Assembly: GCF_021917145.1 (NCBI RefSeq)
Contig: NC_061068.1
Coordinates: forward strand, 8,647,810-8,711,809
Direction: 5' to 3'
Source: Hypomesus transpacificus
Taxonomy: Eukaryota > Chordata > Actinopteri > Osmeriformes > Osmeridae
Length of the DNA stretch: 64,000 nucleotides
How positions within the stretch are numbered: position 1 is the first letter of the stretch; every line of letters begins with the position of its first letter. This document shows positions 1 to 14,800 of this stretch, piece by piece. Position numbers and translations under genes: made by a program. The notes under the pieces were generated by a model. It was not told where the DNA came from and searched no databases. It saw only the letters and a program-made list of their open reading frames with translations.

Positions 1-107
1 GCAACATATCACAGCAACCTCAAGTTCCACATAGGAATGTGACCTCTACAATTCAACCCAATAAACAACACAGCTGACAACTGTTAAGAGTGTCTTCGTG
101 GTCTTAC

Positions 108-3100
108 TTTATAGGGACTGTTTTCCAGAGCCTTTTGATGGCTTTATGCTTTAGACCTTCAAGGACAAAAAGGTGTATCTGCATATCCAGCATATGGAAT
201 CCAGTAACAGTGTCCAGATCAACACTCCCCCTCTCCGGGGCTGTCATTTTGTAACTGGAAAGGATTCGTTGAATGGTCTCGTTTGACTGGGAGTCCAGCT
301 GGAAAGCTGCTGCGTTGATCTTTTGAATTTCTGTCCTGAGCTTGGCCACGACAGACACGTTGGTGTATCTGAAGATGTAAATGATGCGACCAAACGGGGA
401 ATATAACGCCCCCTCACTGCCGCTCTCCATGTTGAAGGGGCAAGCTATTTCAACCTGCACTTTGAGCTGGGAGTTGGCATCCAAGTAATGCCCCATTGGC
501 ATGGCGTGATCTGGGGCTCCTTCAACCACGCCTGGCATGGCCGTCAATTTCTTCTCCCACTCATTCCTCTCATTTCCCAGCAGCTGTGGTGGACGGCAGC
601 ATTCGATAGGTATGTTGAGCTTCACACATCTCTGGCCATGGAGCAGGCCAGACAAGTTCAGCCTGGCTATGCCGTATGGGTTGTACTGTTTGGTCTTTGC
701 CCTCAAGGGGTTGTAGATGGTGCGTTTGCCACTGACCAGGATCACGCTGCTCAGTTTGTCATCATTGGGCTCAGTACCAAACAGGGCGGGACTGGAGGAA
801 GGCTTCTCCACCTTCCTGTCCCGGTCGTGGACCTCTATCTCCAGCGGAGGGCCTTGGAGGAACTCCTGCAGCTCCCCAGGGCTCAGCAGGCCTGTTAGGA
901 TCACATTGACGTCTTTGAAGTAGATGTTGGAGCGGTGTTCTCTGCCTTTAGACCTGTGCACTTTCAAGTTGTGGAACCTGTACTGGCAATACACCGGAAG
1001 ACACTTCTCCTATGGAAAAAGAACAACATGTGATCTTATAAACATTTATATTGTTTATAAACGTCACTCCTGGAAATGTATAATCAAATGTAGCTATTTG
1101 AGCCTGTTATGTAAGTACTGTAATTATTGTAATTGAGTTGTGTTGTGGGTACAGTACCTCTAAGACTTGGAAGGGGACAGGAGTGGAGGGCAGGGAGGAA
1201 GCAGACAGGATCGTGATGACCAGTGGGTTAAGCTCAGCTTTCAGCTCCTCTGAGATCAGTGGCCTGTCCACAGTTATGTTGCACAGGCCCTCATACACCC
1301 CCGACGAACAGGTGACCAGGCAATCAGTCAGCGACCTGTCTCCTAACATTAGATATAAAGGGTACTGAAAATCATGTAAACATATACTATAACAATATCT
1401 ATAGGTATGCCATGTAAATGATATTATTGAAACAACTTATTTCAGTATACAAGCATAATTTTATCTCTTAGAACGCCATAATTTAGTACTGTCTGACAGA
1501 AACATCCTCATTTTCTAAACAAATAATGATGGGGTGGGGTAATGGAGGTCCAACTGTGAAATCTCTGTCCCAGCAAAGTTGCTATGTGTAATTTGTCTGG
1601 GTCCAGTTTATAGAAGAAAAACCCAAGAATTTCCCAAAGTTAAGGCTTTCATCAGGGTCTCCTACTGTGCCTGTTAGAGGAACACATCAAATGCAGCAGA
1701 CTGCCTTATACTGGTGCCATACAATAGCCAATTAAAGAGCTGAGCAGTGTGGCCCCTCCCAGGTAGCAACGGAACCCCCAACAGTTACCGTGCCATAATA
1801 AACAGGAAACAGTGCCTTCATTCACAACACACACTGAACAAAGCTGAGCTACCATTGACCAACATTTAAAATGCTTGCTGACATTTTTTGCAACTGGCCC
1901 TATGTTTCTTGACAGGGTCCACTTGTGCAGGGTAAATTGGACTACATTTGAATTGGTAAAAAAAGGGAAATCTTTATAAATTGTTTGACAGTTTACCTGT
2001 CAGCAGATGAAGAAGACTGAGCTCCACCAATGCTGATCCATTCTTCTGGATGTTCTCCAGATAAGCAGCATTGTCCTGAGTGGGTTTCTGAGGAACCTTC
2101 TTTCTGAAAACCCCCAGGTTCTTGTCCTTCACCGAGCTGCTATTCATAGCAGCTGAGACAAATTGAGGAAAGCATGGTTTGATGAGCACCATATTGTATA
2201 GTATGAATTGATGAAACACTCCTGAGTTCTGTACAGACTCCCAGCAGCACCAAATTATTTTGAGGCATGGCTACATGGTTGTTAAAGTGAAGGTGTTCAC
2301 TTGCACGATTACTGTGTACTTCTGAGGACCCAAGATTGATTCTAGTGTGGCACATTGAGGGCAGAAGCATTATGGAAGAGTGATGACATCACACCATAGC
2401 AACGACAACAAACTCCTCACATTGAGAGGTTGGATTTGTCAATGTACACAACAGATATTCAAATTGATTTATTGGACTGGAATTATTTTGAGAAAAGACG
2501 ATTCACCTGTTGCACAGTTCATCTCAGAGTTCTTAAAATCTATCGATGTTGCATCTCCACGTCTCTTAGAAGATAATCGGGTTTTTGGGTTCTCCTTTTC
2601 AAAGACAGATCTCAGCTTATACACTATCTGCTTAACACCACCTTCAAATTGACAGGAGTTCATCAGAGATAATCAGTTGAGGATTTCATCAATAAGAAAA
2701 ACTGTATTTCACACAATACTTCTGAAACTTATATTTATATTTTCAAATTAAATTTGAATCTAAGCAGCAATAAACAAGGATGAATGGGACTCAGTGGGGC
2801 TGTCAGCATAATGATCTCCTGAAGACAGAAGAACCAACCACATCACCAGATGTGTAACAGGATTACCGTATCTCGCCGCCTCACAGTCTGGGGTAGCCCC
2901 TGCCATCACAGATTCCACACAAGAAACTCATTAGTACATTCTCACATTACACAACGATCATAATGAAGACATAGGAAACAGAACATCCTTTAATCAGACC
3001 ACAGTGTAAGGCAGAGCTGAAAGGAGTAACATCTGATTACTATTGTTTCGATCTGTCATCCATTAACAGAGGAGATAATCCAATAATAGAGGATTTGTTC

Positions 3101-4386
3101 AAATAACTCTTATTAGTAATGTCATGGCAAGATAGATGGCTGTCAAAGTTCCTACCTAAATGATCGGTCTCCTCCCCACTCCTGGTCTGTGGCAGTCTGA
3201 AGGCTTTGGGTCGGTCATTTCTGGCTTTGGTAGACACTCTGTCCTTTGTGTCCCAAACTCTAAATGTGACCTTGTGGGACGCTAGTTTAATCAGTAGCTC
3301 TCGAGTGACTCTGACTTTGACAGACTGAGACCAGCCCAGCCACACCTGGTCTCCCTCATACCATGGCTTTAACACCTGCAAAACAAACACATGCAAATGA
3401 GGCCCTCCAAAATAGTTACAACTGTGTTTCAGTTTACAAAAGTCATTGAATTCCCACAGCAATAGTAAACAGAGGTAGCTGGATAAGTGGAGTTTTGTTT
3501 TCAAATGAGCAGGATTACATTCCCATACAAAATCAGAGCCTGTGTGTTGTGAAGTGTATGATGAGCCTGATCTGACATTCCAAACCCTCTTGTCTTAGTA
3601 CAGTGACCATTAGTCATTCATACATACTTAAGGCAAGTGGAACACAGCCAGACAGTAAACTGGCCTTAGTTTACAACACTGTTATAAAGACACAATGTAG
3701 TGGTCTACTGTATCATTATCCCTTTTTTTGCACAGCATGTAATCACATCTGCTTGCCACCTTTGCTTCATTGTCGATGTAGATTTTAGCTGCAAGCCCAA
3801 ACATCACGAGGTCCACTTTGGTTGGCTCTGGATCATCTGGTAGCAAGTTATATTCTATGTGATAGTAGCCTTGAGCCTTGGGAGCCTCAAAAACACCACT
3901 GGACAACACTTTCTTTGGCTTGTTCTTTTCCTTTTCAATAGCAACATGATCCTCATCCTCTCCTACAACAGGAAGCAGCTAAATGTGAGCTCTGTTATAG
4001 GTGACATCCATCACAGAATAATGTACCAGTTCAATAATGTATCAAACTGTTAAATTACATTTAAATGTAATCTAACGATTTACATAATAGAATGACTTAC
4101 CTTTTGGAATAGCTATAACGATGCTAATTTTCCATGTGACGTTGTGTGAATCATCTCTGACTTGCTGTGTGGATTTACCGAGATGTGAATTTGACAGTGC
4201 ATTTTCTATGTCTTGGTCCATATGTTGCACTTCACTTTGGGAATCCAACTGGTCATTTTCTGTGTCTCTGTCTCGGACTCCATTGTCAGGATAAACTCCA
4301 GTGTCAAAGTCGGGTGAGTGACACTGTATAGACACTTTGCAGCTTCCCTTTGAGTCTGAGAACTCACATACTTCTTTGGCTTCCAT
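108..4386 (-). CDS. CFAP92: CFAP92/KIAA1257-like protein (DUF4550 family), 5' part of gene, runs off the left edge
   Basis: Seven coding exons read right to left: 4386-4101, 3962-3760, 3375-3156, 2641-2507, 2152-1997, 1342-1158 and 1009-108. Phases agree throughout, giving about 695 residues with no stop. The third exon pair encodes a continuous stretch with [48 protein letters not shown] and [10 protein letters not shown], which is how I recognise the KIAA1257/CFAP92 (DUF4550) family. The last exon ends at AAA|GTAAGA (gt at 107-106), so the apparent stop at 106-104 is probably intronic and the gene continues beyond the window. The acceptors at 2641 (aag) and 1342 (ttag) are weak and could shift a little. 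The family is annotated as a putative cilia/flagella-associated protein of unknown biochemistry; no catalytic motif is visible. The gene is head-to-head with EFCC1, as in human 3q21, which supports the identification. Confidence 0.75.
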
Positions 4387-5801
4387 TAAAGAGTGTGTCT
4401 ATTGGCAACCTTTACATAGAACATCGGTACTAGTCTGACAAGAGGAGCATAGTCTTACAGAAAATACAAAACAAAAACCAAGTTTTTACTAAATCATTTG
4501 CATTGTATTGTGGTAAACTTACAAAGCACAATTTAATGGCCTACCTTAAACCTTCCATACAGATAAGTATACTATTCAGTACATGAATGCAGAATTCGAA
4601 GATTTTACAATACATTTAAAAACTTCCTTTAAACTTGAAAACACATTCCTACCGTTGGTTTTCTGTTCGATACACGTACTGCTTTGAAGTGCCAACAGCA
4701 GTGTTACAGGCGAGCCTAACAGATTTTCTGGAAAATGGACAGGTAAAGTTTATTTTGAAACATCCTTCCACAAAACCGTGAATTTAAAGCTACTTCCGCG
4801 GCATTAAATAGTTATATTTCACTTTCAGAGCTACAAAGACAAGTTGTCATGTGTTTTGTTCATGAGGACCTCAGTTTACCCCATAATATGAATTACGTTA
4901 AATCAACTGGGTTAGGCTAACTTGTTTAGACTGTTTTGCAAATAACTTGTCACCAAATGAACTAGCACATTGCATCTCGTCGCCTTGGCAACCAGCGTCA
5001 CAATGTAGGGCATGGTGGTAACTCTAACTTCCTATAAAAACTATTAGTCAACTGTTTAGTAATTACTGCATTACTGAGTCACAGTACGTATCGGTCATTT
5101 ATATTTTTGCTTTTTCAATAAAGTTGAAAAAAGTAAGAAGAAAAACCAGTAGTCAACTGACACATAGGTTGCTATTGTTTATTACAATGAATTAAACACG
5201 TTGCAGAAGTTATGATACAACAATAGAGTGCAACAATGAATGTTATGACACTTTTTTTGACTTACAACTGTAATTACTTTTTTTCATACCCTTTACATTA
5301 ATTAAAGACTGCTTAATACTGAGTCTTGACAAACACAATAATAAGAGACTTGTAGCCTAATGCAGTTAATTATCTATTTTGGGCATAACCTACGGGCATA
5401 ACTTTAAGGGCACAACCTTACGAGCATAACCTTACGTTCAACCTACCGTCTACATATTTTGCATAGCCTATTCTTTGTTTATCATGCAGTTGAGGCTGTA
5501 ACAAATGTCTAAATATAATATTCAATTGTCAATAAATATTTAGATTGAAGTCGATTTATACTTTTACGAAAAAAGGTCAAGAATGTCCTTTTAATGGGAA
5601 AGAATTTGGGGGGCAGAGCTAAACATTACTTCAAAGGAACGCCCCATGTTCATAGAACCACTTGGATACATTCTCAAAGTGGTCAGAAAAAGCAGGCTTT
5701 GGCGTGGGATGCATCAAGTGCTAGTAGACACCCAGTTTTATCATCCAAACACAGTTTAAAGAATATCGGAGGCTTCATGCAGAGTTGATAAACATATAAA
5801 T
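4387..5801. promoter_or_regulatory. Shared 1.4-kb intergenic region between divergent CFAP92-like and EFCC1
   Basis: The two start codons face away from each other with 1415 bases between them, so this stretch must hold both promoters and both 5' UTRs. It is AT-rich, with no convincing TATA box or CpG-dense core that I can place. A run of short degenerate repeats of the form gggcataacctta lies at about 5380-5450. A short open frame at 5594-5788 is not in frame with EFCC1 and I do not count it as coding. Confidence 0.5.
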
Positions 5802-8800
5802 ATGGATAATGCCGATACCAACGATCCATACAGCCGACCCGCGCGCAGGACACAATGGATAGTAAGTACTCTGGCTTACCATTATGGATTGGATCGAGGA
5901 GTCGAGAACGAAATAATTGTTTTGGCCACAGGGTTGGATCAGTATTTGCAGGAGATTTTCCATCATATGGACTGTCAAGGAGACGGCAAAATTCCTGTCG
6001 AGGACTTTAATATTTTATGTAAAATCTTAGGACTGAACAAAGACTCAAATTCGGAGGAATGTGTTGGTATATTGGACAATTTGCCAAACGAGTTTACTTT
6101 TAGACAATTTCATGCAAAACTATGTGGATACTTCAGCACTAAAGCAGGGTGCCAATACGATAATGGAAGATTGCTCGTTGGGAAGGAGAGCGAACATATA
6201 GAAACGCAGATCCGTCTCAGGAGTCCTTTGCGGAGGAGAGAAAGATTCTTCTCTGTAGGCGTAGGTGGACGAAGGGGCCGAGGGTCTTCTCCTACCTCGG
6301 AAAGACATGCTTCGGGTTGCAAACAACTGGGGTCGTGCCCACGGGAATGTTACGAGGAAATAGTGGCACTTGAAGAAGCTGAAGACAGGATAACCAAACT
6401 GGAGGAGGAAAATGCAAGTCTCAGAGAATTAGTTGAGGACATGCGTGCAGCTCTTCAGAGCAGTGATGCCCGGTCGTTGGCCTTACAGGTAAGCGTAAAT
6501 GAATCAATGGAACCAATATAGAATTCACGTCGCTGTCTGCCAGGTACGCTACTGAACGATTTCCTTAGCATCGCAGTTTTTATAAGCCTACTTATTTTAT
6601 CACTCACTCTGTTCATGTAAGTGACCATATTTCTATTTTGTCACAGGTGGGACTTTGGAAAAGTCACTCTAAACACAAACCAGAAGCTGGCTGTTTCATT
6701 GTCCACCAGAAACAAACTGCTCAGAAAAAAGGCACGTATGGTTGCACTAAAACCAGCAGATATGACAGCCAGAAGAGCCTCAACAGTTACCTCCACGAGG
6801 TAGAGTTGATCTGCAGCTCTCAGGATGGCCAGATTGAGGAGGCCATGCTGTGTAACCAGAAACTGGTGCAGGAGCTGCGGAGCTCCAGGGAGTCTGTGGC
6901 CGCCCTGGAGGACTGTAACAAGTCCTTGAAGCAGGAGCAAGTGGACATGAGGAGAAAGGTGGAAGAGGCCAGGCAGGCAGTTCTCAGTGGCCTGGGCAAG
7001 GTGAAGGAGCTGGAGGCCAAAGCAAGCCATGTCCCAGTACTCCAGCGACATGTTCAGCAGATAGAGTCTGAGCTCCTCTACTACAGGTAAAACTGCCCCA
7101 GTACTTAAGAGGTCATGAGAGACAAATTATATTATTCAAATGCATGATAACAATGCATGATGATGAGGATGATGTTACTATGGTTTTTCAGGAGAAAAGC
7201 AAGCCTGACCACTTGTTTTTCTTGAAATAAATACTGGACAGTGATACTACACAACAAAGGCATATTAAATCTAACATCCTTGGCATTACGAAAACATGTA
7301 GCTCACACCATACGTTTTACCTCTGATGTTTGTTATGCCTTCTGAAAAAGATGTCGTTTTGGTAACACATTGCATCATAGAGCTCTTAGTGGTTAAAGTC
7401 AACCATAATGAATTTTGAATTCTCCATGAATAAGATGACTCCCTATTTACAATTGGCTCCATGCCTGGAAAACTCTACCATGCTATTTAAGTAGTTAACT
7501 ATTCTTGATGTGGTTTGGTATTCCGATTTTCAGCCTTGTTTTGTTTGGGTTGGTTTAACAGACAATGTGTGTGGTAAGTTGTGTCCTGTTAGTGTGCTGC
7601 TACTGTTGGGAATTATTAACTTTGAAGAAAGGCCCAATTTATTTGTTCATAATTGCACTGGAAAACACAAAGCCTTGTGCCATGAAAGTTTATTGTGTCT
7701 GTCCTTATTGTTTTGGTCTTGTCTGTTTAATACATTAATAATGGCAGAATTGGTATACTTTGTAGATGACTGTGTAAATAGCATGTGACAAGATTCAGAG
7801 AAGAGTCGTTCTACATATACAGATCTTAAAGACACTCAGGAAACTAAACACAAACGCAAAAAATTGTCTTCTTCTTTAGTGGATGGCACACTGAAACATG
7901 TTTTGCAGACACAGTACCACTTTGTAACCGTAAACTTACAAAGCTGTGCAAACTTTTAAGGCTGTGCCAATAAGTCTTTATAAGCCCCCCGTCTATTGAT
8001 ACTCTTCAGCCAAATAATTTATTCAGTTCCACAATAGGCTCAACTCTCCATTGAGCTAGGACCTAAGCAGACTGAATGTTCCCATCAATCTGCAGAATAC
8101 TCTGCCTGCTCAATAATAGACCAACACACCCTCAGATAGAGCCTAGCAACAAGTCTCCATGAATACTCTCACCAAAGTATTGCTCATTGAAACCCTATTG
8201 ACAGAATGTGTCAGATATTCTACTCAGTGTTTGTTGCCTTGTCCACAGCTCTCAGAGCACGTTGTTGTCTTTTTGAAAGTATGCCAGATCAGGATACAGG
8301 ATATTGACTCTTAAGTGGAAGAGACTGAGGTTTAGAGACAATGAAGCGCAACTAGATGGCACGGATGTGCCAGCAAGCTGACAAAATCAGCTGGATAGCT
8401 TTCACATTTTCAGGGGCACACAAATACTGTATGTATTTGTCACTCTATTATTACCATCTATTATTTTCCTCCATCCACTTGAGTTGTCTGACACTTTACC
8501 TGTTAAGGACAGGGTTTGTGCAATCTGCCTATAATTTTAGCTCCTTTCCTACCCCCATCAAATAATGTGTATTCGTTTCATGTGTACTCACAAAATTATT
8601 TTCAAACAGCAGTTATCTGGAATTTGACAGGGTAATCCGTTTTTAAATAGGCCACATACTGAATTGGCTGCAGTATGTCATATCAGATGTCCAATTTGTG
8701 GTACATGATTGGTGCAGTGATGTGTTGCCAAATCGTACCAAAGTGACACGAGCTGCTTTGGATGGTAATACTAGGATTAACTTTTGGGATGCTGTCGGAG

Positions 8801-11800
8801 ATTAGTTAATCAAACAGGTTCCACATTCCTTGGGAATAACTGTAAACAGTGTCAACTGCTGAGGGGAGTTTCGCCATGACATACTGCATGCACGTTAGTT
8901 GTTGCACTACTACAGCATACTGGATCTGCACTCAAGTTTTCCATGACTGGTTGAATTGGAACAGACTTGAAGTCAATGTGGTCTGTAGTCTGAAACTCAA
9001 GAAGTGTGAGTCCTTTGGCATAAGGTTTAGATCATATGCTAAAAGAGAGCAGAAGGATTCAGATGGGAGGGAGGGAGGGAGCCGCCCCATCAACAGGGGA
9101 ATTGGTGGGAACAGGAATGAACTGCTCAGAGTATTACCATGAAAAATGAGAGAGCCAACCGAGTGTAACTTTTAGCTCTGGGTCTTTCTAAACTCCAAAA
9201 GGTAGTGAGGATCTAAATCAGTCAGTTCAGCCTATAGAGTGCTGTGGACCAGACTCAGAGACAATGGGGAGTATAGCCAGAGGAACAAAAAGAAAAGAAG
9301 GCGGAGGAAAACCCACCATCTGGAGGAAGAAGCAAACACTCATGTGTTTGTTCATGGAGCGGAGGACATGTTTTTCAAGGCTCACATGAGAGCAACAGAG
9401 TCATCCATCTTTTCCTCCTCTTTGTCTGTGGTTCAACATTCTAGTATGATCCGGAGTGGAAATCCCAAATCACTCACAACACTGGCACAAGTCTTTTGTC
9501 TTGTGTTATTGTCTAAGGTTTTGCCTCGATTTGTGTCTTGGAGGTTCCACAACCTGATTCCTTGATATTTTCTGGTACTCTTTACTCTTTTAGTACTGAG
9601 CATATTTAAACACACTCTGTGTAGAAGCGACATGTACATATGTGTGTGCCTCTAACCCTTGGCCCTAAGATGCTGGGCTCTGGGGAGCCATGATCTGCAT
9701 GGCTTTTCATGCTCTCTATGTGGGGCCTGGGAGAGAGGAGAAAGGAAGGCCCAGTGGGTAATTTATCTGCCTTCATGTGAGAAAAGCAACACTTGGAAGA
9801 GCAGGTGCTGCCATTGCATTCCTGCTCCTTAAATAATACGGGCAGGACTCACTCAAGGGATGTCTGCAACCAAGGGCATTATCTAGCCTTTGTGTTGTTC
9901 TTGAACAGTCTTCAAAAACCACACAGCCAAGTGGTCTCCCTTTCAGTTTGGAACCGTTCCCTCCTCTCCTCCCTTCCTCTGGCTTGGAGTTATTCTGACT
10001 GTGCAGACATCAGCACTAATACATCATACACAAGAGATGTCTTATATAACATTACTGCCTTCCACCCTTGTGGATTTTTCCTTTTATGTGTTTTCCTTCA
10101 CTCATAATTCATCAACACTTGTAACTCTAGAGGTTTGTTTGCACCTTACTTGCTGGCTAGAAATGTAGGGGATTGAATCCCAAATCTAGAGGCTACTCAC
10201 ACAACTGAAAAGCACATTTTCCACTGAATGTGCAATTCAGCCCAGAACCAAGTTTTATGTTCCTCAAGAAACCACCCAATATGATAAATCTGACCATGTA
10301 TCAACAGACTTTTTGGATTTCAGTGGATTAGATGTATCACAGGTTTTCCAAACAAACCCCCTCACATAAACACGTCTTTCTCAGCCATAATATTAGGCCC
10401 CCTACTAAGAGAGCACTATACATCAATCTCAGGTCTGCTGCCTGCCCTCACTTGTAACCTCTGTGGACAGAAGACATGGCCACTCACAGTGACGGATAAC
10501 ACCTGAAGAAAGAGAGACATTTCTGCCGAGTGGGGGATGGGAATTTGAGGTCTGAGCAAGGATGGAAGTTCACATTGGCCCTCCCTGTGATAAACACAGG
10601 AAGTTCTCTAGTGTCCTGACTCTAACCATAAACAGCTGAACTCCCCCTGGCCTGTAAGCACCGGTCCAGTGTTTTATAAATATGTTTGGATGCAGAATAA
10701 TTAAATAATAAATAATCCAACCTCACTATCTTTGCAATGTGCAGCTACTTAGCAATGATTGGCTTAAGGTAAACTGACTATGGCTGTAACTCATCAGCTA
10801 AATGCCTTTCCTTGATAGTAAATGTAAGATGTCTAGACAAACATGTCTCTGCCTTACAGATAGCATGGTTGCTTTAACATTTCCTGATGAATGCTGTCTG
10901 GAGATATCAATTTCAGGACTAGGCCCAATATTTTAACAAGATTCTCTTTCAATCATGTTAATTAATTATAAAAGGCAAACGTCTGGAGAAATATAGGAAC
11001 AGTGCAGTGAAAACTGTTCAGGAAATGTTATATTAATTATCCAACTCCGCTTCACTAATCCAGGAGCCCGGGAATAAGAAATTGTACTCTATTTCAAAAG
11101 CCATACCTTTGAAGCCTTTCTCAGGTTTCCTTTGATAGTTGTGTTTATAACTCTGCTTTCAATCTCCAGATTCCAATAATCAAGAACATCAGAAGCATGT
11201 CATAGTGAATCAATTTCCACCAGTTTTTCCATTTAAGTCAATCACCCTCCACAATGAAGGAACGGGAAAATACCTCCTGTCTTTTAGGGCTGTTTCAGAA
11301 CACAATGCTTGATAGGCAGGTTTAGAAAAAGCTTGCAAAGTAGAGTTTGCATAGATGTGGACCGCTAACCTATCCCATATGGGCTGTACGATGTTGCTTC
11401 CTATTTATGGCTGTTATTGCCAACAGCGTACATTATGTGCCCCCAGCGTACACTATGTGCCCCCAGCGTACATTATGTGCCCCCAGCGTACACTATGTGC
11501 CCCCAGCGTATAGTATTTGCCCCCAGCGTATAGTATGTGCCCCCAGCGTATAGTATGTGCCCCCAGCGTATACTATGTGCCCCCAGCATATAATATGTGC
11601 CCCCAGCGTACACTATGTGCCCCCAGCGTACACTATGTGCCCCCAGCGTACACTATGTGCCCCCAGCGTACACTATGTGCCCCCAGAGTACACTATGTGC
11701 CCCCAGCGTATAGTATGTGCCCCCAGAGTACACTATGTGCCCCCAGCGTACACTATGTGCCCCCAGCGTACACTATGTGCCCCCAGCGTATAGTATGTGC

Positions 11801-14800
11801 CCCCAGCGTACACTATGTGCCCCCAGCGTATAGTATGTGCCCCCAGCGTATAGTATGTGCCCCCAGCGTATACTATGTGCCCCCAGCATATAATATGTGC
11901 CCCCAGCGTACACTATGTGCCCCCAGCGTACACTATGTGCCCCCAGCGTACACTATGTGCCCCCAGCGTACACTATGTGCCCCCAGATGGAAAAGTGACT
12001 TTGTGGTCTTATATCTAGGGTTGCTTTTAGTATTTTAGTTGGATTCAGAATTTCTCTTTAATTTCTCACTCCTATGCTGCGTCTTGGTGACCTCTAAAAC
12101 GATAAAAACACGTCTCCTTCACTGCACTCCAAAACCCCTGCGGCTGCTTTTCCATCATACGCTGGTGGGGGATTAGTCCCCAGTCCATGTCGAAGAGCAA
12201 GACGGCCAGGCTGTCTCCAGTATGTCTCTTGGATCCCACAGTCAAACCACCATCCAGGATGTCTGGGTTGTTCCCAGGTGTCTGGAGAGCTTCGCACACA
12301 TTCTGCAACTTCAATTCCAGCTCGACCTCTGAGCTCTTTCTCACTGCTTAAAATGTATGCATTTAATTCTGGAACTACCTGATGAAGATGACTCTTCAAA
12401 TAGCATTACTCACATACACAATCATAATCCCACTCAACTAACCTAGTCCATGGTCTTGGCCAGACATCCAGAAAATCCATTCTTTTTCCCTCAAAGGGGG
12501 TACTGCCTGTTTGTACAAGCACTTTGTGTCTGCAACCAGACAAAGCTGGCACCAGTTTTCTCCCCCATGTCAAAAGCCAGAGCCAGAGGCTTCATGTATA
12601 TGTCCGTGTAGCGTTCACAAGAGCCTGGCCACAGCTCCGCTCTAACGGCTACTCTGTCAATTAAAGTGCAATTAGTCACACCAGGCTCAGAGTTTGAAAA
12701 GGCCCTTGGCTCGCTCATTCCTGAGACTCAGGGTATCCATGACAACCAGCTAGGATCTGTGTTTGTGTGCCCCAGCATCTTCTTCCCTAGGCAGCTGGGG
12801 GTCCTCAAGGGCTTGAGTCTACTCCGACAGCTACCTTGACTGTGGCCCCACATTTCAAATGTATCAACCTTTTCTGATTGGTTGTGGAAACCAGACCTTA
12901 CACTGCACATAATTCCTTTCTGTGTTTTGTACCTGGAAAGCTGTTTCCCTCTAGTCTCTATGCTGTTGCAGTGTTATGTCATTGGTCTAATGGTGTGCCT
13001 CGTCGTGCCAGCAGGATATAAGCATGAGTGCTTCTGGACAGATTTTTTCACAGAGCCAAGCTGAAAACCTTTTTCTAGATTTTTTCCCCCTCGCAAGACA
13101 TTGTCATCTGGAAACACTTATTCAGTGATTCACGAATGCCCCTATCGGATTTCTTACAACATAAAGACCCGACAGCAGAGGAAAGCAGACAAATTCACAT
13201 GATAACAAAATGATTGATCTACATCAACTGCATTATTACAACAGTTGAAAAATGTAAACTTTGACTACAAAGATATGCATGACTTTAATCAATATGTTTT
13301 TCATCTAGGTTACAAGTGATGTTTCAACTTCATTATGATTTTATACTTATGACTTGACTTTCTTCATTCCCTGTCTCCTCCTTCATGCCAGCACCATCAT
13401 TTTATTCTGCTCAGAACTTGTAGCCAAACTCTTTGAAACTTGAGGGGTAATTCTCACACTGTCCCACTTTACTGTGAAAATGTCTTAAAGCTTTCAGTGC
13501 TCTAAAGATGCAGTGCCTGGCTTCAATTACTTAATTTAGAGAACTATATCACACAGCCCCCAATAAAATGATCTTGGCGGTTGTAGATGTTACACACTCA
13601 TGTTTGCAGTAAGTCTTATGTCTCATGTTACACATGCACTTTTTAAAGTCAGACTGTGCTTGGATAGGGTAGAAGTAGAATGCATTATGAATGGATTTTC
13701 AGAAACAACATGCTTATTCTTCTCCAGAGCTGAGTTGTCCAAACTACAAATCCCATGCAGCACCAGGGCAAGGCAGCAGGTCACGGGCAGACCAGGACAG
13801 GAATTCTGCCTGGACTCCCAGCATGACCGGCGGTCTCCTACTGGGCGTGCCGAGACCACACTAGACAACAGTAAGCCATACTGCTCTTTATTCCTTACAG
13901 CCTAAACCATCTCATCTTATTAAATCTTAGAGTTCTATCTAGTGATGCTGGCATGTCTAGCCTGATGATTTGTGATGTGTTGTGACAGTGGAGGAGCAAC
14001 TGTTCCGCTCTGTGGAGGGCCAGGCGGCATCAGACGAGGAGGAGGACAAGTGGACAGGAGAGCAACAGAGACAGGTGGACGAGGTGAAGAGGATTCTCAC
14101 CAGGCTGTCCTGCTGTGGGGACAGGTACAGCACACCAGCTCTGACTCCACCTCCCCAAACGAACCCTGCCTCTCACACCTGCAGCGTGCACACAGCCACA
14201 CAGGCCCAAGTTGGCCTAACTGGGCCGACACGTTTAACGAGTGTAATAACAGGATGGAAATGGGGCTTCATTTGGCCTGTTGGGTTTCAGAGGGAGGTTT
14301 TAATGAATGGCTTCCCCTGGTTGTCACCAGGTGTGAAGATAAGGCAGTGAAGAAGCTGCTGTCCCACTTTGGAGGCTCCAGAAGCGAGGAGAGCCGCAGT
14401 GCTGTGGTGGAGCTCCTGGAGAAAGTCACCAGGCTGAACAAGCAGCTGGAGCTCAAGGAAAGTCAGGCTTGCAAGGCTGAGCTCGACATGGACCAGGTAC
14501 AGAACACAGATGACCACCATCACTACTGCACTTCCTGATACGGCTGGAGAATTAATATTTCTCTGGATTATGTTTTGTCTCCCTATATATAGTCATTTCG
14601 GGGCTCTGGTCATGGTGTAAAGTTGGATTAGAGAGGACTGGTATAAGTTGTTATGAGAGTGCAGGGCTTCAAAGTCAAACCACAGTGAGTGGCACAACCC
14701 AGCGCCCAGCCGGCAGCAGTGGTCACAGAGCCACCCTGTGTGTGCAGCTGTTTCTCACTGAGCTGACCACAGAAATACCCTCTAGCCCTACATGGCACTT

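Noticed and set aside
488..898. 136-codon plus-strand open frame inside the CFAP92-like last exon
   Set aside because: Antisense shadow of a well-supported minus-strand exon with conserved splice phases.
5594..5788. Possible upstream coding exon of EFCC1
   Set aside because: Ends in a stop before 5802, is in a different frame from EFCC1, and lacks a suitable donor; the conserved N-terminal block is already present from 5802.
11425..11986. CRISPR-like array
   Set aside because: Direct tandem units with no unique spacers, in a vertebrate intron; it is a minisatellite.
11347..12038. Open frames with repeated [10 protein letters not shown] / CAPSVHYV peptides
   Set aside because: They are translations of the 20-base minisatellite; since 20 is not a multiple of three the repeat is open in several frames. 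There is no start context, no splice support, and it is intronic.
12072..12718. Minus-strand open frames of 75-101 codons in EFCC1 intron 2
   Set aside because: No recognisable motif, overlapping alternative frames, and no compatible partner exons.
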